This document shows, in pieces, positions 19,238 through 27,239 of a DNA stretch of 64,000 bases (position 1 is its first letter; each line of letters begins with the position of its first letter). Source of the DNA: Nocardioides sp. zg-1228 (GTDB lineage: Bacteria > Actinomycetota > Actinomycetes > Propionibacteriales > Nocardioidaceae); NCBI RefSeq assembly GCF_017086465.1, contig NZ_CP070961.1:620001-684000 (forward strand), given 5' to 3'. The position numbers and the translations under genes are program-made. The notes beneath the pieces are model-generated. The model saw only the letters and a program-made list of their open reading frames with translations. It made no database searches and was not told the DNA's origin.

Positions 19238-19243
19238 TAGTCT
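19238..19243 (+). promoter_or_regulatory. -10 hexamer TAGTCT for the amidase gene
   Basis: TAGTCT ends 7 nt before ATG 19251. No ribosome-binding site is present in the gap, so a leaderless mRNA is likely. Confidence 0.55.
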
Positions 19244-19250
19244 CACGCGC

Positions 19251-20666
19251 ATGACAGCAGCCGGGCGCGTCCACGCGTTCACCCCCGACGACGCCCTCGC
19301 CGACCTCGACGCGACCGGCCTGGTCGAGGCGCTGCGCTCCGGCTCGGTCTCGGTGCCAGAGGTGGTCGAGGCCGCCATCGCCCGCACCGAGCGGGTCGAC
19401 GCCGCGCTCGGTGCCGTGGCGTACGCCGCCTACGACCGGGCTCGCGAGGAGGCGCGCCACCCCCGCGGCGGCTGGTTCGCCGGGGTGCCCACCTTCGTCA
19501 AGGACAACGCCGACGTGGCCGGGATGCCGACCCAGCACGGGTCCGACGCGTTCACCGCCGAGCCGCAGGCCGCCGACGGCGACTTCGCCCGGATGTACCT
19601 CGCGACCGGGCTGATCCCGCTCGGCAAGACCCAGCTCTCGGAGTTCGGCTTCTCCGGGGCCGCCGACCACGTGCGGCTCGGCCCGGTGCGCTCGCCGTGG
19701 AGCACCGACCACTACGCAGGCGCCTCGTCCGCCGGCTCCGCCGCCCTCGTCGCGGCCGGGGCGGTGCCGATCGCCCACGCCAACGACGGGGGCGGGTCGA
19801 TCCGGATCCCGGCCGCGGTCAACGGGCTGGTCGGCCTCAAGCCCACCCGCGGCCGCCTGGCCCAGGACCGGATGATGCGCGAGATGCCGGTGCAGATCGT
19901 CTCCGACGGCGTGCTCACCCGCAGCGTCCGCGACACCGCGGCGTTCTACCGCGAGGCCGAGAAGATCTGGCGCAACCCGCTCCTGCCGCCCGTGGGCGAC
20001 GTCACCCGCCCCAGCCGCGCCCGGCTGCGGGTCGCGGTCGTCACCGAGGGCATCGGCCGTTCGTGCAGCCCCGAGGTGCGCGAGCTGACCCTCCGCACGG
20101 CCGCCCTGCTCGAGCAGCTGGGTCACCACGTCGAGGAGGTCGACAACCCGGTGCCGGCGAGCTTCCCCGACCACTTCGTGCGCTTCTGGGCGATGCTGGC
20201 GCTGGTCATCGCCCGACGGGGCAAGAAGGACTTCGGGCCCACCTGGGACCCGTCCCGGCTCGACAACCTCACCCTCGGCCTGGCCCGCCACGCCGCTCGC
20301 AACCTGCACAAGCAGCCGTTCTCGATCGCGGTGCTGCGCGGCTCGCAGCGCCTCGCCGCCCGGCACCGGGCGTCGTACGACATCACCCTGACACCGACCC
20401 TGGCGACCGAGACGCCCCGGGTCGGTCACCTGCGACCCGACCAGGACTACGACGAGATCATGGCCCGCCTGATGGACTGGGTGGCCTTCACGCCGCTGCA
20501 GAACGCCACCGGCGAGCCGGCCGTCTCCCTCCCGCTCGCCACGACCGCCGCCGGGCTCCCCCAGGGGATGATGCTGGGCGCCGGAGCCGGGCGCGAGGCA
20601 CGCCTGCTCGGGCTGGCCCTCGAGCTCGAGGAGGCCGTCGGCTGGCCGCGGATCCACGCCGCCTGA
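19251..20666 (+). CDS. Amidase (amidase signature family)
   Basis: The 471-residue protein has the amidase-signature Ser-cisSer-Lys triad. The Lys is in VPTFVKDNADV, and the two serines lie in the Gly/Ser-rich YAGASSAGSAALVAAG and DGGGSIRIPAA segments. The family hydrolyses amides and includes GatA. There is no gatB or gatC next to it and the C-terminal half differs from GatA, so a general amidase is preferred. Substrate is unknown. It stands alone between tag and the tRNA genes. Confidence 0.9.
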   Translation: MTAAGRVHAFTPDDALADLDATGLVEALRSGSVSVPEVVEAAIARTERVDAALGAVAYAAYDRAREEARHPRGGWFAGVPTFVKDNADVAGMPTQHGSDAFTAEPQAADGDFARMYLATGLIPLGKTQLSEFGFSGAADHVRLGPVRSPWSTDHYAGASSAGSAALVAAGAVPIAHANDGGGSIRIPAAVNGLVGLKPTRGRLAQDRMMREMPVQIVSDGVLTRSVRDTAAFYREAEKIWRNPLLPPVGDVTRPSRARLRVAVVTEGIGRSCSPEVRELTLRTAALLEQLGHHVEEVDNPVPASFPDHFVRFWAMLALVIARRGKKDFGPTWDPSRLDNLTLGLARHAARNLHKQPFSIAVLRGSQRLAARHRASYDITLTPTLATETPRVGHLRPDQDYDEIMARLMDWVAFTPLQNATGEPAVSLPLATTAAGLPQGMMLGAGAGREARLLGLALELEEAVGWPRIHAA

Positions 20667-20748
20667 ACGGGGTCCGGACTGGCCCGGGAAGGCTCCGCGG
20701 GAGCCGATTTCTCATCGTGGCGGGGCGTGTGTATCGTTCTCCGTCGTT

Positions 20749-20821
20749 GCCCCTTTAGCTCAGTCGGCAGAGCGTCTCCATGGTAAGGAGAAGGTCTACG
20801 GTTCGATTCCGTAAAGGGGCT
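20749..20821 (+). tRNA. tRNA-Thr (GGT)
   Basis: The acceptor GCCCCTT (20749-20755) pairs with AAGGGGC (20814-20820). The anticodon stem TCTCC/GGAGA encloses a loop with GGT at 20782-20784. The D-arm and the GGTTCGATTCC T-arm are standard. CCA is not encoded. A TATCGT hexamer at 20732-20737 is a plausible -10 element. Confidence 0.96.
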
Positions 20822-20856
20822 CTGGGTCGGATCTCCTCCGGGAGCCCGGCCTCCGC

Positions 20857-20933
20857 GGCGGGGTAGCTCAGGTGGTTAGAGCACACGGCTCATAATCGTG
20901 GTGTCGCGGGTTCGAGTCCCGCCCCCGCTACCA
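20857..20933 (+). tRNA. tRNA-Met (CAT), elongator type
   Basis: The acceptor GGCGGGG (20857-20863) pairs with CCCCGCT (20923-20929) with a G-T first pair. CCA is encoded at 20931-20933. The anticodon loop CTCATAA carries CAT. The stem lacks the three consecutive G-C pairs of an initiator tRNA. The position, after tRNA-Thr and before rpmG, fits the conserved actinobacterial elongator tRNA-Met. A lysidine-modified tRNA-Ile is less likely. Confidence 0.9.
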
Positions 20934-20983
20934 CCAGTGTCCAGCAGCTCCGCACCGCACCACCCGCAACCCAAGGATCTCCC

Positions 20984-21154
20984 ATGGCCAGCAAGTCTTC
21001 TGACGTTCGCCCCAAGATCACGCTCGCGTGCACCGAGTGCAAGGAGCGCAACTACATCACGAAGAAGAACCGTCGCAACGACCCCGACCGCATCGAGCTG
21101 AAGAAGTTCTGCCCGCGCTGCCGGCAGCACACCGCTCACCGCGAGACCCGCTGA
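20984..21154 (+). CDS. rpmG: 50S ribosomal protein L33
   Basis: This 56-residue protein ([20 protein letters not shown]...) is ribosomal protein L33. It keeps both CxxC pairs (CTEC and CPRC), so it is the zinc-binding form of L33, which many actinobacteria carry beside a zinc-free paralog. It sits in the conserved order tRNA-Thr, tRNA-Met, rpmG, hadA, hadB upstream of secE-nusG. The start ATG is 50 nt after the tRNA-Met CCA, so it may share its transcript. Confidence 0.95.
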   Translation: MASKSSDVRPKITLACTECKERNYITKKNRRNDPDRIELKKFCPRCRQHTAHRETR

Positions 21155-21189
21155 GGCCGTTCGCCGACGACCGTCCTTCGTCGCACCCC

Positions 21190-21215
21190 GACCCGTCCGA
21201 GCACTCGGACGGGTC
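21190..21215 (+). terminator. Hairpin terminator after rpmG
   Basis: A perfect 11-bp stem (21190-21200 with 21205-21215) and a GCAC loop follow the rpmG stop by 35 nt. Confidence 0.75.
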
Positions 21216-21256
21216 GCTGTGCGTCCGGGCCCGGTCGCCGCGCCGGCAGGGTGTCC

Positions 21257-21262
21257 TAGGCT
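21257..21262 (+). promoter_or_regulatory. -10 hexamer TAGGCT for the hadAB-murB operon
   Basis: TAGGCT ends 6 nt before ATG 21269, and a terminator precedes it, so hadA probably starts a new leaderless transcript. Confidence 0.55.
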
Positions 21263-21268
21263 CGGGCC

Positions 21269-21682
21269 ATGCCTGTCGACCCCTCGCTGGTGGGGCGCGA
21301 GTTCCCCGCGCCGGCGCCCCTGACCGTGACCTCCGAGAGGGTCGGCGCGTTCGCCGCCGCAGTCGGCCACCCGGGCGGGGCCGGTGAGCAGGTGCCGCCC
21401 ACGTTCCCGATCGTGCTCGCCTTCGACGCCATGCAGGCCTTCCTCGACGCCGAGCGCATCGACCTGCACCGCATCGTCCACGGCGAGCAGCGCTTCGCCT
21501 ACGTACGCCCCCTCGCGGTCGGCGACGAGCTCAGCGCGACGCTGAGGGTGACCGGGCTGCGCCAGATCGGCGGCGCCGACATCATCGCCACCGCCAGCGA
21601 GATCACCGACGCCACCGGCGCGGTCGTGTGCACCGGCAAGGCCACCCTCGTCCACTCCGCCGGCGCGGAGGCGGCGCAGTGA
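21269..21682 (+). CDS. hadA: MaoC-like dehydratase subunit HadA
   Basis: The 137-residue hotdog-fold protein matches the non-catalytic N-terminal MaoC-like subunit of the (3R)-hydroxyacyl-ACP dehydratase: it begins VDPSLVGREFPAPAP and contains VPPTFPIVLAF. In mycobacteria HadA pairs with HadB in fatty or mycolic acid elongation; in an organism without mycolic acids the pair presumably serves general type II fatty acid synthesis. Its stop overlaps the hadB start as GTGA. Confidence 0.85.
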   Translation: MPVDPSLVGREFPAPAPLTVTSERVGAFAAAVGHPGGAGEQVPPTFPIVLAFDAMQAFLDAERIDLHRIVHGEQRFAYVRPLAVGDELSATLRVTGLRQIGGADIIATASEITDATGAVVCTGKATLVHSAGAEAAQ

Positions 21683-22095
21683 CCGCCCGGCTGGAGGCCG
21701 GCGCCTCCCTCGAGCCCCGGACCTACACGATCACCCGGGCCGACCTCGTCGCCTACGCCGACGCCAGCGGCGACCACAACCCGATCCACCAGGACGAGGC
21801 GGTCGCGCGCAGCGTCGGCCTGCCCGGCGTGATCGCCCACGGGATGTACACCCTGGCCCTCGTCGGGCGGGCGGTCGCGGAGTGGACCGACGGCGCCGAG
21901 GTCGTCGACCTCGGCGCGAAGTTCACCAGCCCGGTCGTCGTCCCCGCTGAGGGCGGGGCCGAGGTCGTGGTGGGCGGCACCGTGAAGTCGGTGGCCGACG
22001 GCCTCGTCACCCTCGCGCTCGAGGTGACCTGCGAGGGCACCAAGGTGCTCGGCATGCCCAAGGCCGTGGTGCGCGGGGCCGGCGCCGGTGACTGA
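21679..22095 (+). CDS. hadB: MaoC-like dehydratase subunit HadB
   Basis: The 138-residue protein carries the hydratase-2 motif SGDHNPIHQDEAVA, with the catalytic Asp and His, followed by VIAHGMYTLAL. It is the catalytic partner of HadA for dehydration of (3R)-hydroxyacyl-ACP. GTG 21679 overlaps the hadA stop, and the 3' end overlaps murB by 8 bp, so all three genes are translationally coupled. Confidence 0.88.
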   Translation: MTARLEAGASLEPRTYTITRADLVAYADASGDHNPIHQDEAVARSVGLPGVIAHGMYTLALVGRAVAEWTDGAEVVDLGAKFTSPVVVPAEGGAEVVVGGTVKSVADGLVTLALEVTCEGTKVLGMPKAVVRGAGAGD

Positions 22096-23146
22096 CCTGC
22101 GCGACCACACCACCCTGCGGCTGGGCGGCCCCGCCCGGGAGTGGGTGCGTGCCGCCACCGAGGCCGAGCTCGTCGCGGCCGTGGCCGACGCCGACGCCGC
22201 CGGCACCCCGGTGCTGCTGCTGGCGGGCGGGTCCAACCTCGTCGTGGCCGACGCCGGCTTCGACGGGCGGGTCGTGCAGGTCGCCACGACCGGGGTCACG
22301 GCCGACACCGACACCTGCGACGTCGACGCGCTCGCCCAGTGCGGCGGCGTCGTGCTCACCGTGGCGGCCGGTGAGGACTGGGACGCGCTCGTGGGCCATG
22401 CCGTCGCGCAGGGGTGGGCGGGCGTCGAGGCCCTCTCCGGGATCCCCGGCGCGGTCGGCTCCACGCCGATCCAGAACGTCGGCGCCTACGGCCAGGACGT
22501 CTCCCAGACCATCTCCCGGGTCCGCACCTGGGACCGCGTCGACCGCACCCAGCGCACCTTCGCCGCCGCCGACTGCGGCTTCGGCTACCGCCACAGCCGG
22601 TTCAAGGCCGAGCCGGGGCGCTACGTCGTCCTCGAGGTGACCTTCCAGCTGCGCCAGGGCGAGCTGTCCGAGCCGATCGGCTACGCCGAGCTCGCCCGCA
22701 CCCTCGGCGTCCAGCAGGGGGAGCGGGCCGCCCTGGCGGCCGTGCGCGACGCCGTGCTGGCGCTGCGCGGCGGCAAGGGGATGGTGCTCGACCCGGCCGA
22801 CCGCGACACCTGGAGCGCGGGGTCGTTCTTCACCAACCCGGTCCTGGCCCCCGAGCAGGCCGCCGCCCTGCCGGCCGACGCCCCCCGGTGGGAGCAGCCC
22901 GATGGGACCGTCAAGTCGAGCGCCGCGTGGCTGATCGAGCACGCCGGCTTCACCAAGGGCTACACCAGCGCGGCGGCGGGGGAGCGCGTACGACTGTCGA
23001 CCAAGCACACCCTCGCCCTCACCAACCGCGGCGGCGCCACGACCGAGGAGCTGCTCATCCTGGCCCGCGAGGTGCGCGACGGGGTGCGCGAGCGGTTCGG
23101 CATCACCCTGGTCAACGAACCCGTGACGGTCGGCTGCTCCCTCTGA
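22088..23146 (+). CDS. murB: UDP-N-acetylmuramate dehydrogenase
   Basis: The 352-residue flavoenzyme reduces UDP-GlcNAc-enolpyruvate to UDP-MurNAc in peptidoglycan precursor synthesis. FAD-binding segments LLLAGGSNLVVAD and SGIPGAVGSTPIQNVGAYG are present. GSFFTNPV supplies the catalytic Ser, and the protein ends with a substrate-binding helix pair, as in the E. coli-type (type I) enzyme. GTG 22088 overlaps the end of hadB, linking envelope lipid and wall synthesis in one operon. Confidence 0.95.
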   Translation: MTDLRDHTTLRLGGPAREWVRAATEAELVAAVADADAAGTPVLLLAGGSNLVVADAGFDGRVVQVATTGVTADTDTCDVDALAQCGGVVLTVAAGEDWDALVGHAVAQGWAGVEALSGIPGAVGSTPIQNVGAYGQDVSQTISRVRTWDRVDRTQRTFAAADCGFGYRHSRFKAEPGRYVVLEVTFQLRQGELSEPIGYAELARTLGVQQGERAALAAVRDAVLALRGGKGMVLDPADRDTWSAGSFFTNPVLAPEQAAALPADAPRWEQPDGTVKSSAAWLIEHAGFTKGYTSAAAGERVRLSTKHTLALTNRGGATTEELLILAREVRDGVRERFGITLVNEPVTVGCSL

Positions 23147-23171
23147 CCCGCACCCGGGGCCGCGGGTCTCC

Positions 23172-24215
23172 TCACGCCAGCCAGGCCGCGATGTCGCGGC
23201 GCGCGGCGGCCACCACGTCGGACGGCGCCCGCGAGGCCTCGAATGACATCTCCGCCAGCCGCGCCAGCGTCGCGTCGTCGAGCTCGTGCGCGGCCCGCAT
23301 GGTGGCGTACTGCCCGGCGAGCCGGGAGCCGAACAGGAGCGGGTCGTCGGCACCGAGGGCGACCGTCGCGCCCGCCGCCAGCAGCTGGGGCAGGGGCACC
23401 GACGTCAGGTCGGAGTAGACCCCCAGCGACACGTTGGAGACCGGGCACACCTCCAGCGCCACCCCCGACTCGACCACCCGGTCGAGCAGCGCCGGGTCCT
23501 CGACGGTGCGCACGCCGTGGCCGAGCCGCTGGGCGCCCAGGCTGTCGAGGCACATACGCACGTGGGCCGGCCCGCGCAGCTCGCCGCCGTGCGGAACGAG
23601 CAGGAGCCCGGCGCGCTCGGCGATGCGGAAGGCGCCCTCGAACTCCTCGGTGCGCCCGCGGCGCTCGTCGTTGGACAGCCCGAAGCCGACCACGCCCCGC
23701 CCGGCGTACTGCGCGGCCAGCCGGGCCAGGGTGCGGGCGTCGAGCGGGTGCCGGGTGCGGTTGGCGGCGATGACCACGGCCATGCCCAGCCCGGTGCGCT
23801 CGGCGGCGTCGCGCACGCAGTCGAGGACGAGCTCGGTGAACGCGGTGATGCCACCGAACCGCGCGGCGTAGCCGCTGGGGTCGACCTGGATCTCCAGCCA
23901 GCGGCCCCCGTCGCGCACGTCGTCCTCGGCGGCCTCGCGCACCAGGCGGCGCACGTCGTCGGGCGTGCGCAGCACCGAGCGCGCCACGTCGTAGAGGCGC
24001 TGGAACCGGAACCAGCCCTTCTCGTCCGCCGCGCTCAGCTGCGGTGGCCAGTCCTCCACCAGCGAGTCGGGGAGCACGATCTGGTCGCGCTCGGCGAGCT
24101 CGAGCAGCGTGGCGTGCCGCATCGAGCCGGTGAAGTGGAGGTGCAGGTGGGCCTTGGGCAGCTGCGAGACGTCGCGCCGGGTCTCCCTACGCCCCGCCCC
24201 CGCAGCACCCGCCAT
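23172..24215 (-). CDS. add: Adenosine deaminase family protein
   Basis: The 347-residue TIM-barrel hydrolase has the zinc-site HLHLHFTGS near residue 23, HGGE with the catalytic Glu, and the LGADDPLLFGS metal/active-site Asp pair. This is the adenosine/adenine deaminase layout. Adenosine to inosine is the likely reaction; adenine or aminodeoxyfutalosine deamination cannot be excluded. It converges on murB. ATG 24215 is preceded by TACGAT with a 6-nt gap. Confidence 0.87.
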   Translation of the reverse strand: MAGAAGAGRRETRRDVSQLPKAHLHLHFTGSMRHATLLELAERDQIVLPDSLVEDWPPQLSAADEKGWFRFQRLYDVARSVLRTPDDVRRLVREAAEDDVRDGGRWLEIQVDPSGYAARFGGITAFTELVLDCVRDAAERTGLGMAVVIAANRTRHPLDARTLARLAAQYAGRGVVGFGLSNDERRGRTEEFEGAFRIAERAGLLLVPHGGELRGPAHVRMCLDSLGAQRLGHGVRTVEDPALLDRVVESGVALEVCPVSNVSLGVYSDLTSVPLPQLLAAGATVALGADDPLLFGSRLAGQYATMRAAHELDDATLARLAEMSFEASRAPSDVVAAARRDIAAWLA

Positions 24216-24221
24216 CCCAGC

Positions 24222-24227
24222 ATCGTA
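24222..24227 (-). promoter_or_regulatory. -10 hexamer TACGAT for the adenosine deaminase gene
   Basis: TACGAT on the minus strand ends 6 nt before ATG 24215, the leaderless spacing seen repeatedly in this window. Confidence 0.55.
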
Positions 24228-24269
24228 GGCGGACCCGGTGCCCGCTCCGCGCCCGGTGCGGCGCCTCGG

Positions 24270-24300
24270 TTCGACTGGGACTGGGCCCGCCCCGTATGCT
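24270..24300 (+). promoter_or_regulatory. Promoter for tRNA-Trp / secE-nusG
   Basis: TTCGAC (24270-24275) and TATGCT (24295-24300) are separated by 19 bp and lie 64 bp before tRNA-Trp. They are the best promoter-like pair upstream of the tRNA-secE-nusG-rplK-rplA run. Confidence 0.4.
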
Positions 24301-24363
24301 TCCGGACTGGTGGTTTCGCCACATGCTTCGGCATGCCCCCAGCGATGGGGACGAGACCACCGG

Positions 24364-24436
24364 AGGGCACTAGCTCAACTGGCAGAGCATCGGTCTCCAA
24401 AACCGAAGGTTGGGGGTTCAAGTCCCTCGTGCCCTG
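24364..24436 (+). tRNA. tRNA-Trp (CCA)
   Basis: The acceptor AGGGCAC (24364-24370) pairs with GTGCCCT (24429-24435). The anticodon CCA is at 24397-24399 in the loop CTCCAAA, and the discriminator base is G. The 3' CCA is not encoded. tRNA-Trp directly before secE is the usual actinobacterial arrangement. Confidence 0.96.
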
Positions 24437-24475
24437 CGAGGAACACTGCACAGCAACAACGAGAAGGTGGAGAAC

Positions 24476-24730
24476 GTGGCCGACGGCAACGCGGTTCAGG
24501 ACCGGCGCGACTCGCGCGGCGACGACCGTGGGCGCACCAGCCCCGTCACGTTCCTGCGCCAGGTGGTGGCCGAGCTCCGCAAGGTGGTCTGGCCCACCCA
24601 GCAGCAGCTCGTCACCTACTTCTTCGTGGTGCTGGTCTTCGTCATCGTGGTGATGGCGCTCGTGACCGTCCTCGACCTGGCTTTCGGAAAGCTGGTCTTC
24701 GAGGTCTTCACGGGCAACAGCGCCCAGTGA
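24476..24730 (+). CDS. secE: Preprotein translocase subunit SecE
   Basis: The 84-residue protein has a short polar N-terminus, then the conserved FLRQVVAELRKVVWPTQQQL amphipathic segment and a single C-terminal membrane helix. This is the standard minimal SecE that clamps SecY in the Sec translocon. GTG 24476 is used because AAGGTGGAG lies just upstream; an alternative GTG is 9 nt earlier. It is followed by nusG, as in most bacteria. Confidence 0.95.
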   Translation: MADGNAVQDRRDSRGDDRGRTSPVTFLRQVVAELRKVVWPTQQQLVTYFFVVLVFVIVVMALVTVLDLAFGKLVFEVFTGNSAQ

Positions 24731-24776
24731 CGAGGTAGGCAGTGACCACCGCTCGCAATCCCGCCGGGTGATCCCG

Positions 24777-24798
24777 GCCCCCGGTCCCGACCGGGGCC
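24777..24798 (+). other. Hairpin in the secE-nusG spacer
   Basis: GGCCCCCGGT (24777-24786) can pair with ACCGGGGCC (24790-24798) with one bulged base. It may be a processing or attenuation site between secE and nusG. Confidence 0.35.
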
Positions 24799-24821
24799 AG
24801 CAACGACCTACGGAGTGAGAC

Positions 24822-25694
24822 GTGTCTGAGAACAATGACGTGGACCAGGTCGACGACCAGGTCGAGTCCGTCGACGAGGCGACCCCGGAGGACGCCGTCA
24901 CGGACTCCGTCGCGGACACCGAGACCGGCGAGGTGAGCGACCAGGTGAGCGACCAGGTGAACGACGACGTGGCCGCCGAGGCCGCCGCCGAGGCGACCGA
25001 CGCCGACGAGACCGACGAGACCGAGGCGGAGCCCGCCGAGGAGTCCGCCGAGGAGTCCGCCGAGGAGTCCGCCGACGACCCGCTCGAGGCGTTCCGCCGT
25101 GAGCTGTGGGCCAAGCCCGGCGACTGGTTCGTGGTGCACACCTACTCCGGCATGGAGAAGCGGGTCAAGCACAACCTCGAGAACCGCATCATCTCCCTCA
25201 ACATGGAGGACTACATCCACGAGATCGTGGTCCCCACCGAGGAGGTCGCGGAGATCAAGAACGGCCAGCGCAAGATGGTCACCCGCACCGTGCTCCCCGG
25301 CTACGTCCTGGTCCGCATGGACCTCACCGACGAGTCCTGGTCGGCCGTGCGTCACACGCCGTCGGTCACCGGCTTCGTGGGCCACAGCCACCAGCCCGTG
25401 CCGCTGAGCATGAGCGAGGTCGAGGACATGCTCGCGCCGGCCGTCGTGGCCGTCGCCGAGGCCGAGGCCGCCGCGGCGGGCGAGAAGGGCGCGTCCACCA
25501 CCCCGCGCAAGCCGGTCGAGGTGGCCGACTTCGACGTCTCCGACTCCGTGATGGTCGTCGACGGTCCGTTCGCCACGCTCCACGCGACGATCACCGAGAT
25601 CAACGCCGAGTCGCAGCGCGTGAAGGCGCTCGTCGAGATCTTCGGCCGCGAGACCCCGGTCGAGCTCTCGTTCTCGCAGATCCAGAAGGTCTGA
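24822..25694 (+). CDS. nusG: Transcription termination/antitermination protein NusG
   Basis: The 290-residue protein has the NGN domain beginning at about residue 95 ([19 protein letters not shown], with [10 protein letters not shown]) and a C-terminal KOW domain ([11 protein letters not shown] to the end). NusG binds RNA polymerase and couples it to Rho or ribosomes. The N-terminal 85 residues are an acidic low-complexity extension with two small internal repeats, as in other actinobacterial NusG proteins. GTG 24822 has GGAGTGAG upstream. Confidence 0.96.
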   Translation: MSENNDVDQVDDQVESVDEATPEDAVTDSVADTETGEVSDQVSDQVNDDVAAEAAAEATDADETDETEAEPAEESAEESAEESADDPLEAFRRELWAKPGDWFVVHTYSGMEKRVKHNLENRIISLNMEDYIHEIVVPTEEVAEIKNGQRKMVTRTVLPGYVLVRMDLTDESWSAVRHTPSVTGFVGHSHQPVPLSMSEVEDMLAPAVVAVAEAEAAAAGEKGASTTPRKPVEVADFDVSDSVMVVDGPFATLHATITEINAESQRVKALVEIFGRETPVELSFSQIQKV

Positions 25695-25797
25695 CGATTT
25701 CGTCGGTCCGCCGTGCGGGCCCGACACTGAAGTAGCGACAACCCGTGGCAGGGGGCATCGGCCCTCGTCAGGACCACAAGAGAGAAAGAAGAAGGCA

Positions 25798-26226
25798 ATG
25801 CCTCCCAAGAAGAAGATCGCCGCACTGGTCAAGGTGCAGCTGCAGGCCGGCTCGGCCACCCCGGCTCCGCCGGTCGGTACGGCGCTCGGCCCGCACGGCG
25901 TCAACATCATGGACTTCTGCAAGGCCTACAACGCCCAGACCGAGTCCATGCGCGGCAACGTGATCCCCGTCGAGATCACCATCTACGAGGACCGCTCGTT
26001 CGACTTCATCACCAAGACCCCGCCGGCCGCCGAGCTCATCAAGAAGGCCGCCGGCCTCTCGAAGGGCTCCGGCGTCCCGCACAAGGACAAGGTCGGCAAG
26101 CTCACCAAGGACCAGGTCCGTGAGATCGCCGCGACCAAGCTGCCCGACCTCAACGCCAACGACATCGACGCGGCCATGAAGATCGTCGAGGGCACCGCGC
26201 GCTCGATGGGCGTCACGACCGACTGA
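25798..26226 (+). CDS. rplK: 50S ribosomal protein L11
   Basis: The 142-residue protein begins [18 protein letters not shown] and contains [20 protein letters not shown], hallmarks of L11. L11 binds the GTPase-associated centre of 23S rRNA and is needed for stringent response signalling on the ribosome. It is followed by rplA, the usual L11 operon order. A 103-bp spacer separates it from nusG, and AGAGAAAGAAGAAGG precedes the ATG. Confidence 0.97.
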   Translation: MPPKKKIAALVKVQLQAGSATPAPPVGTALGPHGVNIMDFCKAYNAQTESMRGNVIPVEITIYEDRSFDFITKTPPAAELIKKAAGLSKGSGVPHKDKVGKLTKDQVREIAATKLPDLNANDIDAAMKIVEGTARSMGVTTD

Positions 26227-26258
26227 TCGAGGTCGCGGGCAGCACTCCAGCTCCGACC

Positions 26259-26290
26259 GTGGGAGAGCCGCGCTGGCTCGCCTAAACCAC
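26259..26290 (+). ncRNA. Structured element before rplA, possible L1 autoregulatory site
   Basis: GTGG (26259-26262) pairs with CCAC (26287-26290) and GAGCC (26265-26269) pairs with GGCTC (26275-26279), leaving an asymmetric internal loop that includes TAAA. Ribosomal protein L1 is known to repress its own operon by binding an mRNA mimic of its 23S site. This stem with a bulged loop just before rplA is a reasonable candidate, but the match was made by eye. Confidence 0.45.
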
Positions 26291-26319
26291 ATCCTTCGCA
26301 CCACAGAAACGAGAAGACC

Positions 26320-27041
26320 ATGCAGCGCAGCAAGACCTACCGCGCGGCCGCAGAGACGTTCGACAAGGACGAGCTCTACGCGCCGCTGGCCGCCATCAAG
26401 ATCGCCAAGGGCGGCTCCAAGAAGAAGTTCGACGAGACGATCGACGTCGTCATGCGCCTGGGCGTCGACCCGCGCAAGGCCGACCAGATGGTCCGCGGCA
26501 CCGTCAACCTCCCGCACGGCACCGGCAAGACCGCCCGCGTCCTCGTGTTCGCCAACGCCGACAAGGCCGAGGCCGCCCGTGAGGCCGGCGCCGAGTTCGT
26601 CGGTGGCGACGAGCTGATCGAGAAGGTCGCCGGCGGCTGGCTCGACTTCGACGCCGTGGTCGCCACCCCCGACATGATGGGCAAGGTCGGCCGCCTCGGT
26701 CGCGTGCTCGGCCCCCGCTCGCTCATGCCCAACCCGAAGACCGGCACGGTGACCCCCGACGTCGCCAAGGCCGTCACGGACATCAAGGGCGGCAAGATCG
26801 AGTTCCGCGTCGACCGCCACTCCAACCTGCACTTCATCATCGGCAAGGCCTCCTTCTCCGAGGTCGCGCTCGCGGAGAACTACGCGCCGCGCTCGAGGAG
26901 GTGCTGCGTCTCAAGCCGGCCAGCTCCAAGGGCCGCTACATCAAGAAGATCACCGTCTCCACCACGATGGGTCCCGGCATCCAGGTCGACCCCAACCGCG
27001 TCAAGAACGTCGCGTCCGAGGACGAGGCCGCCCAGGCCTGA
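26320..27041 (+). CDS. rplA: 50S ribosomal protein L1, with an apparent 1-nt frameshift
   Basis: The first 188 codons read as L1, from [20 protein letters not shown] through [20 protein letters not shown] to [10 protein letters not shown]. At 26881-26892 the frame then breaks. The expected [15 protein letters not shown] continues in another frame and runs to the TGA at 27039-27041 (ending EDEAAQA). Restoring one base in the GCGCCGCG stretch gives a normal 240-residue L1. Because L1 is highly conserved and both halves are intact, a sequencing or assembly error is the simplest explanation; a real mutation or recoding is possible. L1 binds 23S rRNA at the E-site stalk. Confidence 0.9.
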
Positions 27042-27058
27042 CCCCGGTCCGACAGCCC

Positions 27059-27090
27059 GGCCCGGTCACCCCTCACGGGGTGACCGGGCC
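27059..27090 (+). terminator. Hairpin terminator after rplA
   Basis: A perfect 14-bp stem (27059-27072 with 27077-27090) and a 4-nt loop follow the rplA stop by 17 nt. It closes the secE-nusG-rplK-rplA transcription unit. Confidence 0.85.
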
Positions 27091-27097
27091 GTGCTGC

Positions 27098-27133
27098 GTC
27101 TTCGGCCGTGTCTTCGGCCGTGTCTTCGGCCGT
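27098..27133. repeat. Tandem repeat, 12 bp x 3
   Basis: GTCTTCGGCCGT is repeated three times exactly (27098-27109, 27110-27121, 27122-27133), with a partial fourth unit, between the rplA terminator and the lipoprotein gene. Confidence 0.9.
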
Positions 27134-27239
27134 GTCTCGGTGCTGGGGCGGGATGTTCGTTTGCCCGTGCGACCCTTGGGTAGAAGCCCCACGGCACCCG
27201 CCACCGGATCATCGTCCAACCCCGTCCCAGGAGACACAC

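Noticed and set aside
19251..20666. gatA of the tRNA-dependent amidotransferase
   Set aside because: No gatB or gatC is adjacent and the C-terminal half differs; a general amidase is safer.
20857..20933. tRNA-Ile (lysidine) or initiator tRNA
   Set aside because: The anticodon stem lacks the initiator G-C triplet and the position matches the conserved elongator tRNA-Met before rpmG.
26881..26892. Programmed ribosomal frameshift in rplA
   Set aside because: No slippery heptamer, downstream pseudoknot or internal Shine-Dalgarno is evident, and L1 frameshifting is not known; an error or mutation is simpler.
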